Shown piece after piece: positions 1 through 9,107 of a stretch of 64,000 nucleotides of DNA. Position numbers and translations under genes: made by a program. Each line of letters begins with the position of its first letter. Position 1 is the stretch's first letter. Under the pieces are notes generated by a model. That model made no database searches and was not told where the DNA came from. It worked only from the letters and a program-made list of their open reading frames with translations. The DNA comes from Peptostreptococcaceae bacterium. Lineage in GTDB: Bacteria > Bacillota > Clostridia > Peptostreptococcales > Peptostreptococcaceae. The DNA lies in the NCBI GenBank assembly GCA_025210335.1, contig JAOARY010000078.1, positions 1-64,000 of the forward strand, given 5' to 3'.

Positions 1-38
1 ATTTTTATAAATATGGATATTTCATCTATTAACAAAAT

Positions 39-83
39 AAAGGTAGCATAAAAATGAGTTTTTTCATTTTCATACTACCTTAA
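39..83. terminator. Long near-perfect hairpin at the left edge
   Basis: An inverted repeat (arms starting AAGGTAG and ending CTACCTT, about 17 bp with two wobble pairs) surrounds a short T-rich loop. On the minus strand it is followed by a T-rich stretch, so it could be a second terminator after the nfn operon or the terminator of a gene beyond the left edge. Direction is not certain. Confidence 0.5.
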
Positions 84-144
84 AAGATTACATTATTTTC
101 TTGCTAAAATTCTTCACCAACACCATTTGACAAAGAACCAATAA

Positions 145-172
145 TAAAAAAGCTGAGGAAACCCTCAGCTTA
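145..172 (-). terminator. Intrinsic terminator of the nfnAB operon
   Basis: On the minus strand the stem AAGCTGAGG pairs with CCTCAGCTT around a four-base loop and is followed by a run of T. It lies 58 bases after the nfnB stop codon, so it most likely ends the nfnA-nfnB transcript. Confidence 0.85.
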
Positions 173-229
173 TTATAGTTAATTTTTAAGATAAATTATA
201 ATAAATTATAAAATTTTTATTTATAATAA

Positions 230-1606
230 TTATTTAGTTAATTTTTCATGAATTGACTTAGCAGCTTTCTTTCCAGCTCCCATTGCTAATATAACTGTTG
301 CAGCACCTGTTACAACATCTCCACCAGCATATATATGGTCTTTACTTGTTTGACCAGTTTCTTCGTCAATTGTTATAAGTTTTCTACTATTAGTTTTTAA
401 TCCTTCAACTTCAGCAATAAGTGGATTAGGTAAAGTACCAAGTGCCATTATAACTGTATCTATATCCATATCAAATTCAGAACCCTCTATTTTCATAGGC
501 TTTCTTCTTCCACTATCATCTGGCTCTCCAAGCTCCATTCTAACGCAAGTCATTCCAGTAACATTACCATGATCATCCATAATTATCTTAATAGGATTAG
601 TTAAAGTATCAAAGATTACACCTTCTTCTTTTGCATGATGTACTTCTTCAACTCTAGCAGGTAATTGTTCTTCTGATCTTCTGTAAACTATATGAGTTTC
701 TGCGCCAAGTCTAAGTGCAGTTCTTGCAGCATCCATCGCAACATTTCCTCCACCTATAACAGCAACTTTCTTACCCATACTAATTGGAGTATGATAATCA
801 TCTCTATAAGCTTTCATAAGATTAGTTCTTGTTAAGAATTCATTTGCTGAAAATACATTGTTTCCATTTTCTCCTGGGATACCCATGAATCTTGGAAGTC
901 CAGCACCTGAACCTATAAATACAGCATCAAAATCTTCATTTTCAACTAATTCTTCAATTGTAGCAGTTCTACCAATTAAAACATTAGTTTCAATTTTAAC
1001 ACCTAATGCTTTTATTCTTTCTATTTCTTTTTCAACAACAGCTTTTTTTGGAAGTCTAAATTCAGGAATTCCATAAGTTAAAACTCCACCAGGCTCATGT
1101 AACGCTTCAAATATAGTAACATCATAACCTATTTTAGCTAAATCTCCTGCACACGTTAAACCAGCAGGCCCACTTCCTATTACAGCTATTTTTTTATTAA
1201 GTTGTTCTTTTGATTTTTCTACTTTTAAATCATTTTGTAATGCATAGTCACCAATAAATCTTTCTAACTTACCAATAGCAACTGGTTCTCCTTTTATTCC
1301 AAGAACGCATTTAGATTCACATTGAACTTCTTGTGGACAAACTCTACCACATACAGCAGGTAATGAGCTATATTTACCCATAACCTCAACTGCTTGTTCA
1401 AATTCTCCTGTTTTTATATGTTTTATAAATTCAGGAATATTAATAGATACTGGACAACCACCTACACATCTAGGATTTTTACATTCTATACATCTACTAG
1501 CTTCTTGCATTGCTTCTTCCTTAGTATAACCTAAACAAACTTCATCAAAGTTTGTAGCTCTTACTTTAGGATCTTGTACTTGAGGTTCTAATCTAATAGG
1601 TTTCAT
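230..1606 (-). CDS. nfnB: NADH-dependent reduced ferredoxin:NADP+ oxidoreductase, large subunit NfnB (GltA-like)
   Basis: This 458-residue protein resembles the glutamate synthase small subunit and NfnB. An N-terminal ferredoxin-like part carries Cys39, 42, 47, 51 and Cys86, 90, 96, 100, enough for two [4Fe-4S] clusters. A GSGPAG FAD motif lies near residue 144 and a GGGNVA NADPH motif near 285. The start codon overlaps the nfnA stop (TAATG), so the two are translationally coupled. With NfnA it would couple NADPH formation to NADH and reduced ferredoxin by flavin-based electron bifurcation in the cytoplasm. The PyrK-like partner favours Nfn over true glutamate synthase, since no large glutamate synthase gene is nearby. 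Confidence 0.9.
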   Translation of the reverse strand: MKPIRLEPQVQDPKVRATNFDEVCLGYTKEEAMQEASRCIECKNPRCVGGCPVSINIPEFIKHIKTGEFEQAVEVMGKYSSLPAVCGRVCPQEVQCESKCVLGIKGEPVAIGKLERFIGDYALQNDLKVEKSKEQLNKKIAVIGSGPAGLTCAGDLAKIGYDVTIFEALHEPGGVLTYGIPEFRLPKKAVVEKEIERIKALGVKIETNVLIGRTATIEELVENEDFDAVFIGSGAGLPRFMGIPGENGNNVFSANEFLTRTNLMKAYRDDYHTPISMGKKVAVIGGGNVAMDAARTALRLGAETHIVYRRSEEQLPARVEEVHHAKEEGVIFDTLTNPIKIIMDDHGNVTGMTCVRMELGEPDDSGRRKPMKIEGSEFDMDIDTVIMALGTLPNPLIAEVEGLKTNSRKLITIDEETGQTSKDHIYAGGDVVTGAATVILAMGAGKKAAKSIHEKLTK

Positions 1607-2496
1607 TATTTATGTGCACCTCCACATCCGCATTGCTTTCCGCCAGCTTTTTTATCTTCATCTTTAACTTTAGCTCTACCTTCTTCTGTTTTGTATAAAG
1701 CTTGTCTTCTCATAGCTTCATCAAAATCAACTAAATGACCATCAAATTCAGGGCCATCAACACATGCAAACTTAACTTCATCACCAACAGTTACTCTACA
1801 AGCACCACACATACCTGTACCATCAACCATTATAGGGTTCATACTTACAACTGTAGGTATTTCATACTCTTTAGTAAGCATTGCTGCAAATTTCATCATT
1901 ATAACAGGTCCTATTATAATAGCTCTGTCATATTTCTTTCCTTGATTGTCTATTAGATCTTTTAAACAATCTGTTACCCTTCCGTTAAAACCATATGATC
2001 CATCATCAGTTGTTGGATAATAGTTCTTAGCAACAGCTTTCATTTCTTCTTCTAATATAAGAAGATCTTTAGTTCTACTACCTACTATTACATCTACATC
2101 TACACCGTTTTCCTTCATCCACTTAACTTGAGGATAAACAGGAGCAGCTCCAACCCCACCAGCAATGAATACAATGCTTTCTTTTTTGATTTCTTCTAAA
2201 TCTTCTTCTAAGAAATCACTTGGTCTTCCAAGAGGACCTGCAAAATCTTTAACAAAATCACCTTCATTTAATTTTGCTAATTCAATTGTCGATTGTCCAA
2301 CTGGTTGGAAAACTATACTTACAGTACCTTCTTTTTTGTCGTAATCCGCTATAGTTAGGGGGATTCTTTCACCTTTTTCGTCCAGTTTAATGATTATAAA
2401 CTGTCCTGGTTTTGCTCCACTTGCAACTCTTGGAGCTTTAATGTTCATTAACATAATGTCATTGTTAAGCATTCTTTTTTTAACGATTTCAAACAT
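1606..2496 (-). CDS. nfnA: NADH-dependent reduced ferredoxin:NADP+ oxidoreductase, small subunit NfnA
   Basis: A 296-residue ferredoxin-NAD reductase-type protein related to PyrK. It has an FAD/NAD-binding core (GGVGAAPVYPQ near residue 115) and a C-terminal [2Fe-2S] segment MCGACRV with a later ACVDG; an Asp just before it may serve as the fourth ligand, as reported for Thermotoga NfnA. The tail ends in a short Cys-Gly-Cys-Gly-Gly-His motif of unknown use. I chose the ATG at 2496 because AGAGG sits seven bases upstream; a GTG two codons earlier is possible. It is the first gene of the nfnAB operon and would hold the NAD(H) site of the bifurcating enzyme. Confidence 0.9.
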   Translation of the reverse strand: MFEIVKKRMLNNDIMLMNIKAPRVASGAKPGQFIIIKLDEKGERIPLTIADYDKKEGTVSIVFQPVGQSTIELAKLNEGDFVKDFAGPLGRPSDFLEEDLEEIKKESIVFIAGGVGAAPVYPQVKWMKENGVDVDVIVGSRTKDLLILEEEMKAVAKNYYPTTDDGSYGFNGRVTDCLKDLIDNQGKKYDRAIIIGPVIMMKFAAMLTKEYEIPTVVSMNPIMVDGTGMCGACRVTVGDEVKFACVDGPEFDGHLVDFDEAMRRQALYKTEEGRAKVKDEDKKAGGKQCGCGGAHK

Positions 2497-2993
2497 TTTC
2501 ACGCCTCTTTTCTTTATTTTTTTTATTTCAGCATGAGTTGGATTTTAATTTATATTATATGTAATTTATATTTATATAAGTTTAAAATACATTTTTTAAA
2601 AAATGTATTTCTCACTCCCAAATAATTATAACATATATTCTCTATACTTGACATTATTTAATATAATTATTTATATTTTTTATACAATTATATTTATAAT
2701 TATTCACCAATCACTTTATTCATATATTTAAATTTACATCTTTTAATAATTCCATTTCTATATTGTTAAAAAAATAATAAGAATTTACAGTAGAATATTC
2801 CCTTAGCCAAATATGTTGTTATTAGTAAGTTTTATTTTTATTTTTTATTTTTTTAAAAAGCTCTTGATAATATATTTTATATTTGTTACTATGAATTTAT
2901 AAACGTTATTTTTTTAACTTTATAAATAAATATTATAATATATTTTATATTTATTTAATGAAATATTTTCATATTTAAAAAGGGGGAAATGAA
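2497..2993. other. Divergent AT-rich regulatory region between nfnA and the alcohol dehydrogenase
   Basis: About 500 bases without a gene. Rightward promoter candidates are TTGACA at 2648 with TTATAT at 2671 (17-base spacing) and TTGATA at 2864 with TACTAT at 2887 (17-base spacing). The string ATATATTTTATATTT occurs twice, near 2869 and 2939. The length and both outward genes being redox enzymes suggest shared control. Confidence 0.5.
2763..2780. promoter_or_regulatory. Candidate Rex operator
   Basis: The 18-base site TTGTTAA-AAAA-ATAATAA matches the left Rex half-site TTGTTAA exactly and five of seven positions of the right half TTAACAA, with the expected four-base centre. It lies between nfnA and the alcohol dehydrogenase, both plausible redox-controlled genes, and rex itself is encoded at 50184-50816. 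Inference from the known Rex consensus only. Confidence 0.4.
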
Positions 2994-4160
2994 ATGAATC
3001 GTTTTACTTTACCTAGAGATATTTACTTTGGAAAGGGTTCACTAGAAACATTAAAACAAATAGAAGGAAAAAAAGCCATTATAGTTGTTGGTGGTAGCTC
3101 AATGAAGAGAACAGGCTTTTTAGATAAAGCTTGCGAATATCTTAACGAAGCAGGCATTGAAACAAAATTAATCGAAGGTGTCGAACCAGATCCTTCTGTT
3201 GAAACAGTTTTCGAAGGTGCAAAAATAATGTCTGAATTTGAACCTGATTGGATTATATCAATGGGTGGAGGTTCTCCAATAGATGCAGCTAAAGCAATGT
3301 GGATTTTCTATGAATATCCAGAATTTACTTTTGAAGAAGCTGTAAAACCTTTTAATATTCCACCACTTAGAAAGAAAGCTAGATTTATAGCAATCCCTTC
3401 TACAAGTGGTACAGCTACAGAAGTTACTGCATTTTCTGTAATAACTGATTATAAAAAGAAAATAAAATACCCATTAGCTGACTTTAATCTTACTCCAGAT
3501 ATAGCAATCGTTGATTCAGAGTTAGCTGAATCTATGCCTAAAAAATTAGTTGCTCATACTGGTATGGATGCATTAACTCATGCTATAGAAGCATACGTTG
3601 CAGGTCTTAGATCATCATTTTCAGATCCACTTGCACTAAATGCAATAATAATGGTTAGAGACTATCTAAAAGCTTCTTTTGATGGAGATATGGTAGCTAG
3701 AGATAAAATGCATGAAGCTCAATGTCTAGCTGGAATGGCATTTTCAAATGCACTTTTAGGAATTACTCATAGTATGGCTCACAAAATAGGTGCTGTATTC
3801 CATGTACCTCATGGATGTGCTAATGCAATACTTTTACCATATGTTATTAACTATAATAAAAAAGAATGTATGGATAGATATGCTCATATAGCAAGAATGT
3901 TAGGTCTTACTGGCAATACAGATGAAGAATTGGTAGATTCTCTTGTTGATATGATTAGAGGATTAAATAAAGAATTAGATATACCTCTAACATTAAAAGA
4001 ATATGGTGTTACTAAAGAAGATTTTGATGAAAATGTAGAATATGTTTCTAAAAATGCAGTATTAGATGCTTGTACTGGTTCTAACCCAAGAACTATAGAT
4101 GATGAAAACATGATTAAATTATTCAAAGCTGCATATGATGGCTTAGAAGTTAATTTTTAA
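2994..4160 (+). CDS. Iron-dependent (class III) alcohol dehydrogenase, butanol dehydrogenase type
   Basis: A 388-residue cytoplasmic protein that closely resembles clostridial NAD(P)H-dependent butanol/alcohol dehydrogenases from end to end. The nucleotide-binding GGGSPIDAAK motif lies near residue 96. The expected metal ligands are visible: Asp192, His196, His259 and His273, with the same spacing as in FucO. It reduces aldehydes such as butyraldehyde or acetaldehyde during fermentation to regenerate NAD(P)+. A good GGGG ribosome site precedes the ATG, and a hairpin terminator follows, so it is monocistronic. The Rex-like site upstream suggests control by the NADH/NAD+ ratio. The exact aldehyde and cofactor preference cannot be told from sequence. 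Confidence 0.92.
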   Translation: MNRFTLPRDIYFGKGSLETLKQIEGKKAIIVVGGSSMKRTGFLDKACEYLNEAGIETKLIEGVEPDPSVETVFEGAKIMSEFEPDWIISMGGGSPIDAAKAMWIFYEYPEFTFEEAVKPFNIPPLRKKARFIAIPSTSGTATEVTAFSVITDYKKKIKYPLADFNLTPDIAIVDSELAESMPKKLVAHTGMDALTHAIEAYVAGLRSSFSDPLALNAIIMVRDYLKASFDGDMVARDKMHEAQCLAGMAFSNALLGITHSMAHKIGAVFHVPHGCANAILLPYVINYNKKECMDRYAHIARMLGLTGNTDEELVDSLVDMIRGLNKELDIPLTLKEYGVTKEDFDENVEYVSKNAVLDACTGSNPRTIDDENMIKLFKAAYDGLEVNF

Positions 4161-4175
4161 ATAATACAAATAAAA

Positions 4176-4226
4176 AAAAACTGTCCCTTAACCTAAGAAA
4201 TTTTGTTAAGGAGACAGTTTTTTTTA
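4176..4226 (+). terminator. Terminator of the alcohol dehydrogenase gene
   Basis: Arms ACTGTCCCTTAAC and GTTAAGGAGACAGT pair with one bulge and are followed by eight T. It starts 16 bases after the stop codon. Confidence 0.85.
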
Positions 4227-4457
4227 TTTAAAATCTTTGAATTTTTTAAATTATAATTTAATTTTTTATAAATTTTTATTTTATATTTAACTTTGTGATT
4301 TTTTCAAAAAATTTTTATAGTTCTTTTTGATTATACACTCTGTTAAAAATAGTAGGTATAATTATCTAATTCATTTAAATTACTACTTTCCATCACTTTT
4401 TGTACAATATTAAACTATAATAATTATATGAGCAATTTGTATAAGGGAGGATTAATC

Positions 4458-4832
4458 ATGATTGATAAAACTACAAATATGTCAGATTTCACTTACTTGG
4501 ACAATATAATTAAAAATAACAAAAAATTCAATATAGACGATTCAAAAAATATTTTTAAAATTCTTTCTGAAAAATATGATATCACAAATGCTTCTGCTAA
4601 AGAATTTGATGATATCGCTAAAAATTTATTAGAAACACAAAAAATATCTGAGTTAGATTATACTCTTATGACTTTTGATACTAATAAAGATTTAAATTCA
4701 GATATCAAAAGAAATTGGATTGAACAATTAAAAATATCCGCTCAAAAATCTCTATATGCAGGGGATAAAAACTTTTATGAGGTAAAAATTAAACAAATTA
4801 ATATTTTAAAAAAAATCGAAAGTTATATGTAA
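4458..4832 (+). CDS. Small hypothetical protein, 124 residues
   Basis: I do not recognise this family. The ATG at 4458 was chosen because GGGAGG lies seven bases upstream; an in-frame ATG at 4428 has no such site. The protein is Lys- and Asn-rich, has no signal peptide or membrane segment, and looks mostly helical. A segment around residues 75-80 reads TFDTNKD, loosely like a calcium-loop but without a full EF-hand. It stands alone between the alcohol dehydrogenase terminator and a convergent terminator, so context gives no clue to its role. Confidence 0.7.
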   Translation: MIDKTTNMSDFTYLDNIIKNNKKFNIDDSKNIFKILSEKYDITNASAKEFDDIAKNLLETQKISELDYTLMTFDTNKDLNSDIKRNWIEQLKISAQKSLYAGDKNFYEVKIKQINILKKIESYM

Positions 4833-4867
4833 TATCACTATATAAATTTATAATATATTAAAAAAAT

Positions 4868-4917
4868 AAAGGTGCTGTCATATCAAAGTAAAATAATACG
4901 ACAACCCCTTTTATTTT
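4868..4917. terminator. Bidirectional hairpin between convergent genes
   Basis: An imperfect hairpin with arms AAGGTGCTGTC and GACAACCCCTT separates the unknown gene from the convergent LapA-like gene. Its left arm, GCTGTCATATCAAAG, nearly repeats the arm at 8097-8111, so it belongs to a recurrent terminator type in this window. Confidence 0.6.
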
Positions 4918-4922
4918 AATTT

Positions 4923-5246
4923 TTATTCTTTTTCTAAGTTCAATTCTTTATTAATATCAATTTCTTCACTTTTATTTAGTATTTCTTCTTTTTCTTTTAA
5001 ATTATTTTCTAATTCTATAAGCTTTTTATTAATTTCCTTATTTAATCTTTTTAATTTAAATTCTCTAATAAGACCAAATAAACTCGCTATAATTCCACCT
5101 AACAACGCTGATACAAAAATTATCACTGCTTGTGATGTTGTAAATGTAAAAGTTAAAAAATTTACATTTATATTATTTGAATTTTGGATTGCAAATATCG
5201 CAACTATTATTGCAAATACTAAAGATATTATAAAATTCTTTTGCAA
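4923..5246 (-). CDS. LapA-like (DUF1049) small membrane protein
   Basis: About 107 residues with two N-terminal transmembrane helices separated by an AIQNSNNINVNFLTF segment, the pattern of the LapA/DUF1049 family, then a charged coiled-coil tail of about 45 residues. I chose the TTG at 5246, which has AAAGGGGAG six bases upstream; an earlier TTG at 5264 lacks a site. Family members in Gram-negatives act in membrane and lipopolysaccharide assembly, which cannot apply here, so the role is unknown. It follows the MATE gene and a small HTH-like gene on the same strand and is probably cotranscribed with them. Confidence 0.75.
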   Translation of the reverse strand: MQKNFIISLVFAIIVAIFAIQNSNNINVNFLTFTFTTSQAVIIFVSALLGGIIASLFGLIREFKLKRLNKEINKKLIELENNLKEKEEILNKSEEIDINKELNLEKE

Positions 5247-5282
5247 AGTTATCTCCCCTTTCAATTTAAAAAAACTAAACTA

Positions 5283-5456
5283 TTAAAAGAATCTAGCTCC
5301 AAGTGCACAAAGTAAATTACTTATTGTCTCTATATCAAATCCAGTAGCTTTAGCTATTTCTTCTATAGTCATACCCATAGATTTATATTCTATTATTTGA
5401 TCATATTCTTCCTTACTCAATTCTTCCATATAAAAATAATCATTTTCAACACTCAT
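5283..5456 (-). CDS. 57-residue HTH-like protein
   Basis: This short gene starts 11 bases downstream of the MATE stop codon and has an AAGGGTG ribosome site six bases before its ATG. The protein reads as an acidic N-terminus followed by a helix-turn-helix-like segment (MTIEEIAKATGFDIETIS, residues 29-46). It could be a small DNA-binding or adaptor protein of the transporter operon, but I know no named family that it fits. The consistent spacing, start and charge pattern support a real gene. Confidence 0.65.
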   Translation of the reverse strand: MSVENDYFYMEELSKEEYDQIIEYKSMGMTIEEIAKATGFDIETISNLLCALGARFF

Positions 5457-5467
5457 AATATCACCCT

Positions 5468-6829
5468 TTATAAATCATTTGTTATATTTTTCAACCATTT
5501 TTTAGAAATAAGTCTCTTATATGCTAATATAACTTTCGGAGCTTCTTCTAAAGAAATTAAGAAAAAAGTTTTTATTACTCCTAATTTTAACACTATCCCA
5601 CCAAGTATTCCAAGAGGAATAGCTACAATCCAGACCCCAAGCAAATCTATTATAAGTCCAAATTTTGTATCTCCACCACTTCTACAGACTCCTATTATCA
5701 TATTGATATTAAAAAATTTAATTGGTAAAAACATTATTATTATAATAAGTAAGCTCTTTATATCATTTAATACTTCATTTGATATATTAAAAAAATAAAG
5801 AATTAAAGGGTTAAATAAATATATCAAACTACCTATTAATATACCCATAATAGGTGTCAATATAGATATTGAAATAGCCTCTTCATAAGCTTCTTCTAAT
5901 TCATTTTCTCCGATTTTATTCCCTATTATAATAGCTGAGCCATGTCCAAGTCCAAACATTATAACTGAAAAAAGATTTTGAATTGTCATAGCTATTTGTA
6001 TTGATGCAACAGCTTCCTTCCCTATATATCCATATATAACCATATATCCTATCGTACCTAAAGCCCACATACCTTCATTAAATATTACAGGTAAAGATAT
6101 CTTTATATATCTTTTTAAAAGATTATTATCAAATCTAAGCTCATCAAAAGTAAATTTAATATGAAAATTCATAAACCTTATTCCAAAATACATAATAATC
6201 AATTGAATTATTCTTGATATTAAAGTAGCATAAGCAGCTCCATCAACCCCAAGCTGTGGAAAATTAAAATTCCCAAAAATCAAAAGATAGTTAAGTATAG
6301 TATTCGCTCCTAAAGAAATTATACTTACTACCATAGGTAATTTTGTTTTTCCAATACTTCTACATGCTGATTCCATAGTAAAAGAAAGCATAGTTATTGG
6401 ATAACTAAAACCAACTATTCTAAGATAAGAACTTCCTAACATAATTACAGATTCATCCTTTATGAATATTTTCATAAGTTGTGAAGGAAAGAATACAGCA
6501 ACTATAAAGAATATAAAACCAATTATAGCCCCCAAAGAAAAACAAATTCCCATAGTAGATTTTATTCCCTTATAATTTTTTTTGCCATAAAATTGGGACA
6601 TAAAAATAGATCCCCCGCTATTGATTCCAAATCCCAATAACATTACAAAAAAGAATATCTGGTTTGCTAATCCAACTGATGCAATTTGTGTTTCTCCCAA
6701 ATTACCTATCATTATAGTATCAACCATATTCAAACTAGATGTTATAAAATTTTGTATTATTATAGGTATTGATATCAAAAATAAATTCTTTAAAAAACTC
6801 TTTTTTAATTTAATTTTTTTTATTTCCAT
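5468..6829 (-). CDS. MATE family multidrug/Na+ antiporter
   Basis: A polytopic protein of about 453 residues with twelve predicted membrane segments in two similar halves. The N-terminal half holds NMVDTIMIGNLGETQIASVG, a typical MatE repeat signature. Such proteins export cationic drugs or metabolites in exchange for Na+ or H+ across the cytoplasmic membrane. The ATG at 6829 is preferred because GGAG precedes it by six bases; the ATG at 6841 would use none. It is the first gene of an operon with the 57-residue HTH-like gene and the LapA-like gene. Substrate cannot be predicted. Confidence 0.9.
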   Translation of the reverse strand: MEIKKIKLKKSFLKNLFLISIPIIIQNFITSSLNMVDTIMIGNLGETQIASVGLANQIFFFVMLLGFGINSGGSIFMSQFYGKKNYKGIKSTMGICFSLGAIIGFIFFIVAVFFPSQLMKIFIKDESVIMLGSSYLRIVGFSYPITMLSFTMESACRSIGKTKLPMVVSIISLGANTILNYLLIFGNFNFPQLGVDGAAYATLISRIIQLIIMYFGIRFMNFHIKFTFDELRFDNNLLKRYIKISLPVIFNEGMWALGTIGYMVIYGYIGKEAVASIQIAMTIQNLFSVIMFGLGHGSAIIIGNKIGENELEEAYEEAISISILTPIMGILIGSLIYLFNPLILYFFNISNEVLNDIKSLLIIIIMFLPIKFFNINMIIGVCRSGGDTKFGLIIDLLGVWIVAIPLGILGGIVLKLGVIKTFFLISLEEAPKVILAYKRLISKKWLKNITNDL

Positions 6830-6911
6830 AAATATCTCCATTTTATAAAATTTTTATTTCAATACCTTAATTATATATTATTTCAATTACAAATCACATT
6901 TGTTTTTTTTA

Positions 6912-7931
6912 TTATTTTTTTAAACTTTCTATTAATATATTATAATTATCTCTATCAAATTTTAAACACATTGACTGTGCAAAAATATTTTTAAAATAGG
7001 AAAAATCCTTATTTGGATAAAAAATATCTAAATATCTTAGTACATCTTCATTTGTTATTTTAACAAAGCCATATTTATTATAAGATTTTAAACCCAAATT
7101 ATAATTACTTAATCTATCATATACTTCCTTTGAATTCTTTGAATAATATCCCTCTTTAAAATAAAGCATATTATTAAAAAATTCTAAATTAGATATCTTA
7201 GTATCATCTTCTTTTACATCTTGATTTATTAGATTTGTTATATCAACAAGTCTATAGTTTTTATTATAAATCCCTTCTATCATATCTTTTAATGCATTTT
7301 TTGTGTTAAGATCTTCTAATATATGCATAAGAACTATTCCACCTGGATGTGTTTTATTTATAACATGACTGCTTATTTCATTAGCTGTTTTTTTTCTCCA
7401 ATCATTTGTATCTATTGACCATAATACTATATTCTCATAGCCCAAATTCAAAGCTATATTGTCAACTCTTTTGCTATGTGCTCCATAAGGAGGTCTTAAA
7501 TATTTTACTAAATCTTTATTTGTATAATCCTTATATTTCTTTTCCAAATCCAAAATTTCTTTTTTTATTCTTTCATCAGAAATTTTAGTAAGTTCATAAT
7601 GAGAATATGTATGATTTGCAATTTCATGACCTGAATTACTAAGCATAGTTAACAGTTTTGGATTTTTGTCAATTGATTTTCCATTTATAAAAAATGTTGC
7701 TTTAACATCATATAGATATAATATATCTAATATAGGCTTAACATCTTTAATTTCTCCCCAATCATCAAAAGTAAGACTCATTATATTTTTACTTCTTTTA
7801 ACATTCCCAATCACTCTTCTATTTCCTAAAGCAAAAGAAAAATTTACAAATAACATTACAAATAAAATACTCAATGCTATTATGTTTTTCTTTTTAATTT
7901 TTAGTTCATAATTTAGTTTATTTTTTGCCAT
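6912..7931 (-). CDS. Membrane-anchored polysaccharide deacetylase (NodB domain)
   Basis: A 339-residue protein with an N-terminal membrane anchor (about residues 16-34) and an extracellular NodB domain. Motifs appear in order: TFDD near residue 70, HTYSH near 119, RPPYG near 146, DTNDW near 172 and LMH near 202, so the metal-dependent deacetylase site looks complete. A C-terminal extension of about 110 residues is not recognised. It probably removes acetyl groups from peptidoglycan or another surface glycan. It lies downstream of sigV-rsiV; in Clostridioides difficile a polysaccharide deacetylase belongs to the SigV lysozyme regulon, but here a terminator-like hairpin separates the two and I found no SigV promoter. 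Confidence 0.88.
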   Translation of the reverse strand: MAKNKLNYELKIKKKNIIALSILFVMLFVNFSFALGNRRVIGNVKRSKNIMSLTFDDWGEIKDVKPILDILYLYDVKATFFINGKSIDKNPKLLTMLSNSGHEIANHTYSHYELTKISDERIKKEILDLEKKYKDYTNKDLVKYLRPPYGAHSKRVDNIALNLGYENIVLWSIDTNDWRKKTANEISSHVINKTHPGGIVLMHILEDLNTKNALKDMIEGIYNKNYRLVDITNLINQDVKEDDTKISNLEFFNNMLYFKEGYYSKNSKEVYDRLSNYNLGLKSYNKYGFVKITNEDVLRYLDIFYPNKDFSYFKNIFAQSMCLKFDRDNYNILIESLKK

Positions 7932-8092
7932 ATTGTCATCTCCAATTTATATTTTTTCTAAAAACCTATTTAATTTTATATTCTTATTCCAATTAAAACA
8001 ACAGATATTATTTACAATTTGCATATTTATTTAAACATATCAATCATAATAATGTATTGAAATTATAAAAATTTTTATTTTTTTATACAAAA

Positions 8093-8195
8093 CAAAGCTG
8101 TCATATTAAAGAAAATTTATATAATATATCGTGTTTATATTAAATTTATAACACAATATATTATATCCAAATTTCTTAATATAACAGCCCCTTTT
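8093..8195 (-). terminator. Two-tier hairpin terminator after rsiV
   Basis: An outer stem AAAGCTGTCATATTAAAG with CTTAATATAACAGCCCCTTT encloses an inner stem of AT-rich arms (TATAATATAT with ATATATTATA). On the minus strand it ends with T-rich sequence, so it likely terminates the sigV-rsiV transcript. The 340-base gap around it holds no gene. Confidence 0.7.
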
Positions 8196-8271
8196 AAATT
8201 TTTTTGATATCACGATTTATAATTTTTTATAACTATATTATAATTTATTTTTAATTATAAATCTTAATTTT

Positions 8272-9024
8272 TTATTTTTTTTCATCTATAGTTCCAACAA
8301 CAATATCTTGTTGTCCCATAGCTCCACAAGCTATTTCATATTTATCAAATACTATAACTATTTCTTTATTTTTATTTATATAAAATTTTTGATTTTCTTT
8401 TATTGATTCAAATCCTGCGTCATCAGTAAAATATCCCGTTTCTCCTGATTGTATTTGCTCTTTTATATATGCTCTAACTTTTTCATTTGCTATTTTAATA
8501 TAATTATCCCCCATCAAATCTTTTAAGCTAAGTTCCTTAGATGTATTTGTATTTATGTTATAAAAATAAGTGTTTGTATATGCACTACCTAAAGATTCAA
8601 ATTCATAGACCATAAATGAAAGTATATCTTCATTTGCTAATTTAAGTTCATAATTAACTTCAAATTTTATAGGTCTATAATCATCTATAGTTCCACCTGT
8701 TGCTAAGTAAGCTTCTTTGTATTCCTCTGCTCTTTGTTTAGATTCTTCAATTCTTAACTCAACTCTCTTTTTAATTTCATCGTTTATTTTATTTTCTAAT
8801 TTTTTATCCTTTAAATCTTCTATTTTAGGTATTTTTACATTACCTTCTATAACATCTTCTTTAATCTCATAATCTTTAAATGTTAGTATTTTTGCTATAC
8901 TAGATATCACAGGAATTTTATCCATTGTATTTGCAAATGCTTCATTCATATTAACTCCACAAGTAAATATAGTTATAAAAACCAAACTTGCAGCTATTAT
9001 ATTTTTATATTTTTTCTTTATCAT
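8272..9024 (-). CDS. rsiV: RsiV-like anti-sigma factor (DUF4163/DUF3298)
   Basis: From the first ATG the protein is 250 residues: a membrane segment (about 10-28), then a motif MDKIPVISSIAKILTF that matches Bacillus subtilis RsiV, then DUF4163 and DUF3298 extracellular domains that bind lysozyme in RsiV. The ATG at 9024 has AAGGAG about ten bases upstream. However, the reading frame stays open to 9111 and encodes about 29 more residues that look like the RsiV cytoplasmic SigV-binding segment (NINIPKNLNDIVED). Without them the protein could not bind the sigma factor in the usual way, so translation may begin upstream at ATA 9111, which overlaps the sigV stop codon. Confidence 0.88.
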   Translation of the reverse strand: MIKKKYKNIIAASLVFITIFTCGVNMNEAFANTMDKIPVISSIAKILTFKDYEIKEDVIEGNVKIPKIEDLKDKKLENKINDEIKKRVELRIEESKQRAEEYKEAYLATGGTIDDYRPIKFEVNYELKLANEDILSFMVYEFESLGSAYTNTYFYNINTNTSKELSLKDLMGDNYIKIANEKVRAYIKEQIQSGETGYFTDDAGFESIKENQKFYINKNKEIVIVFDKYEIACGAMGQQDIVVGTIDEKK

Positions 9025-9107
9025 TCTTTCTTCTCTCCTTCTTATACTAGCTTTATTAATCGTATCTTCAACTATATCATTTAAATTTTTTGGTATATTT
9101 ATATTAT

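Noticed and set aside
858-1076. Plus-strand reading frame inside nfnB
   Set aside because: It lies opposite a clear enzyme gene, has no ribosome site and an AT-biased, non-protein-like composition.
230-1606. Glutamate synthase small subunit annotation
   Set aside because: The gene is coupled to a PyrK-like partner and no large glutamate synthase subunit is present, so NfnB is the better reading.
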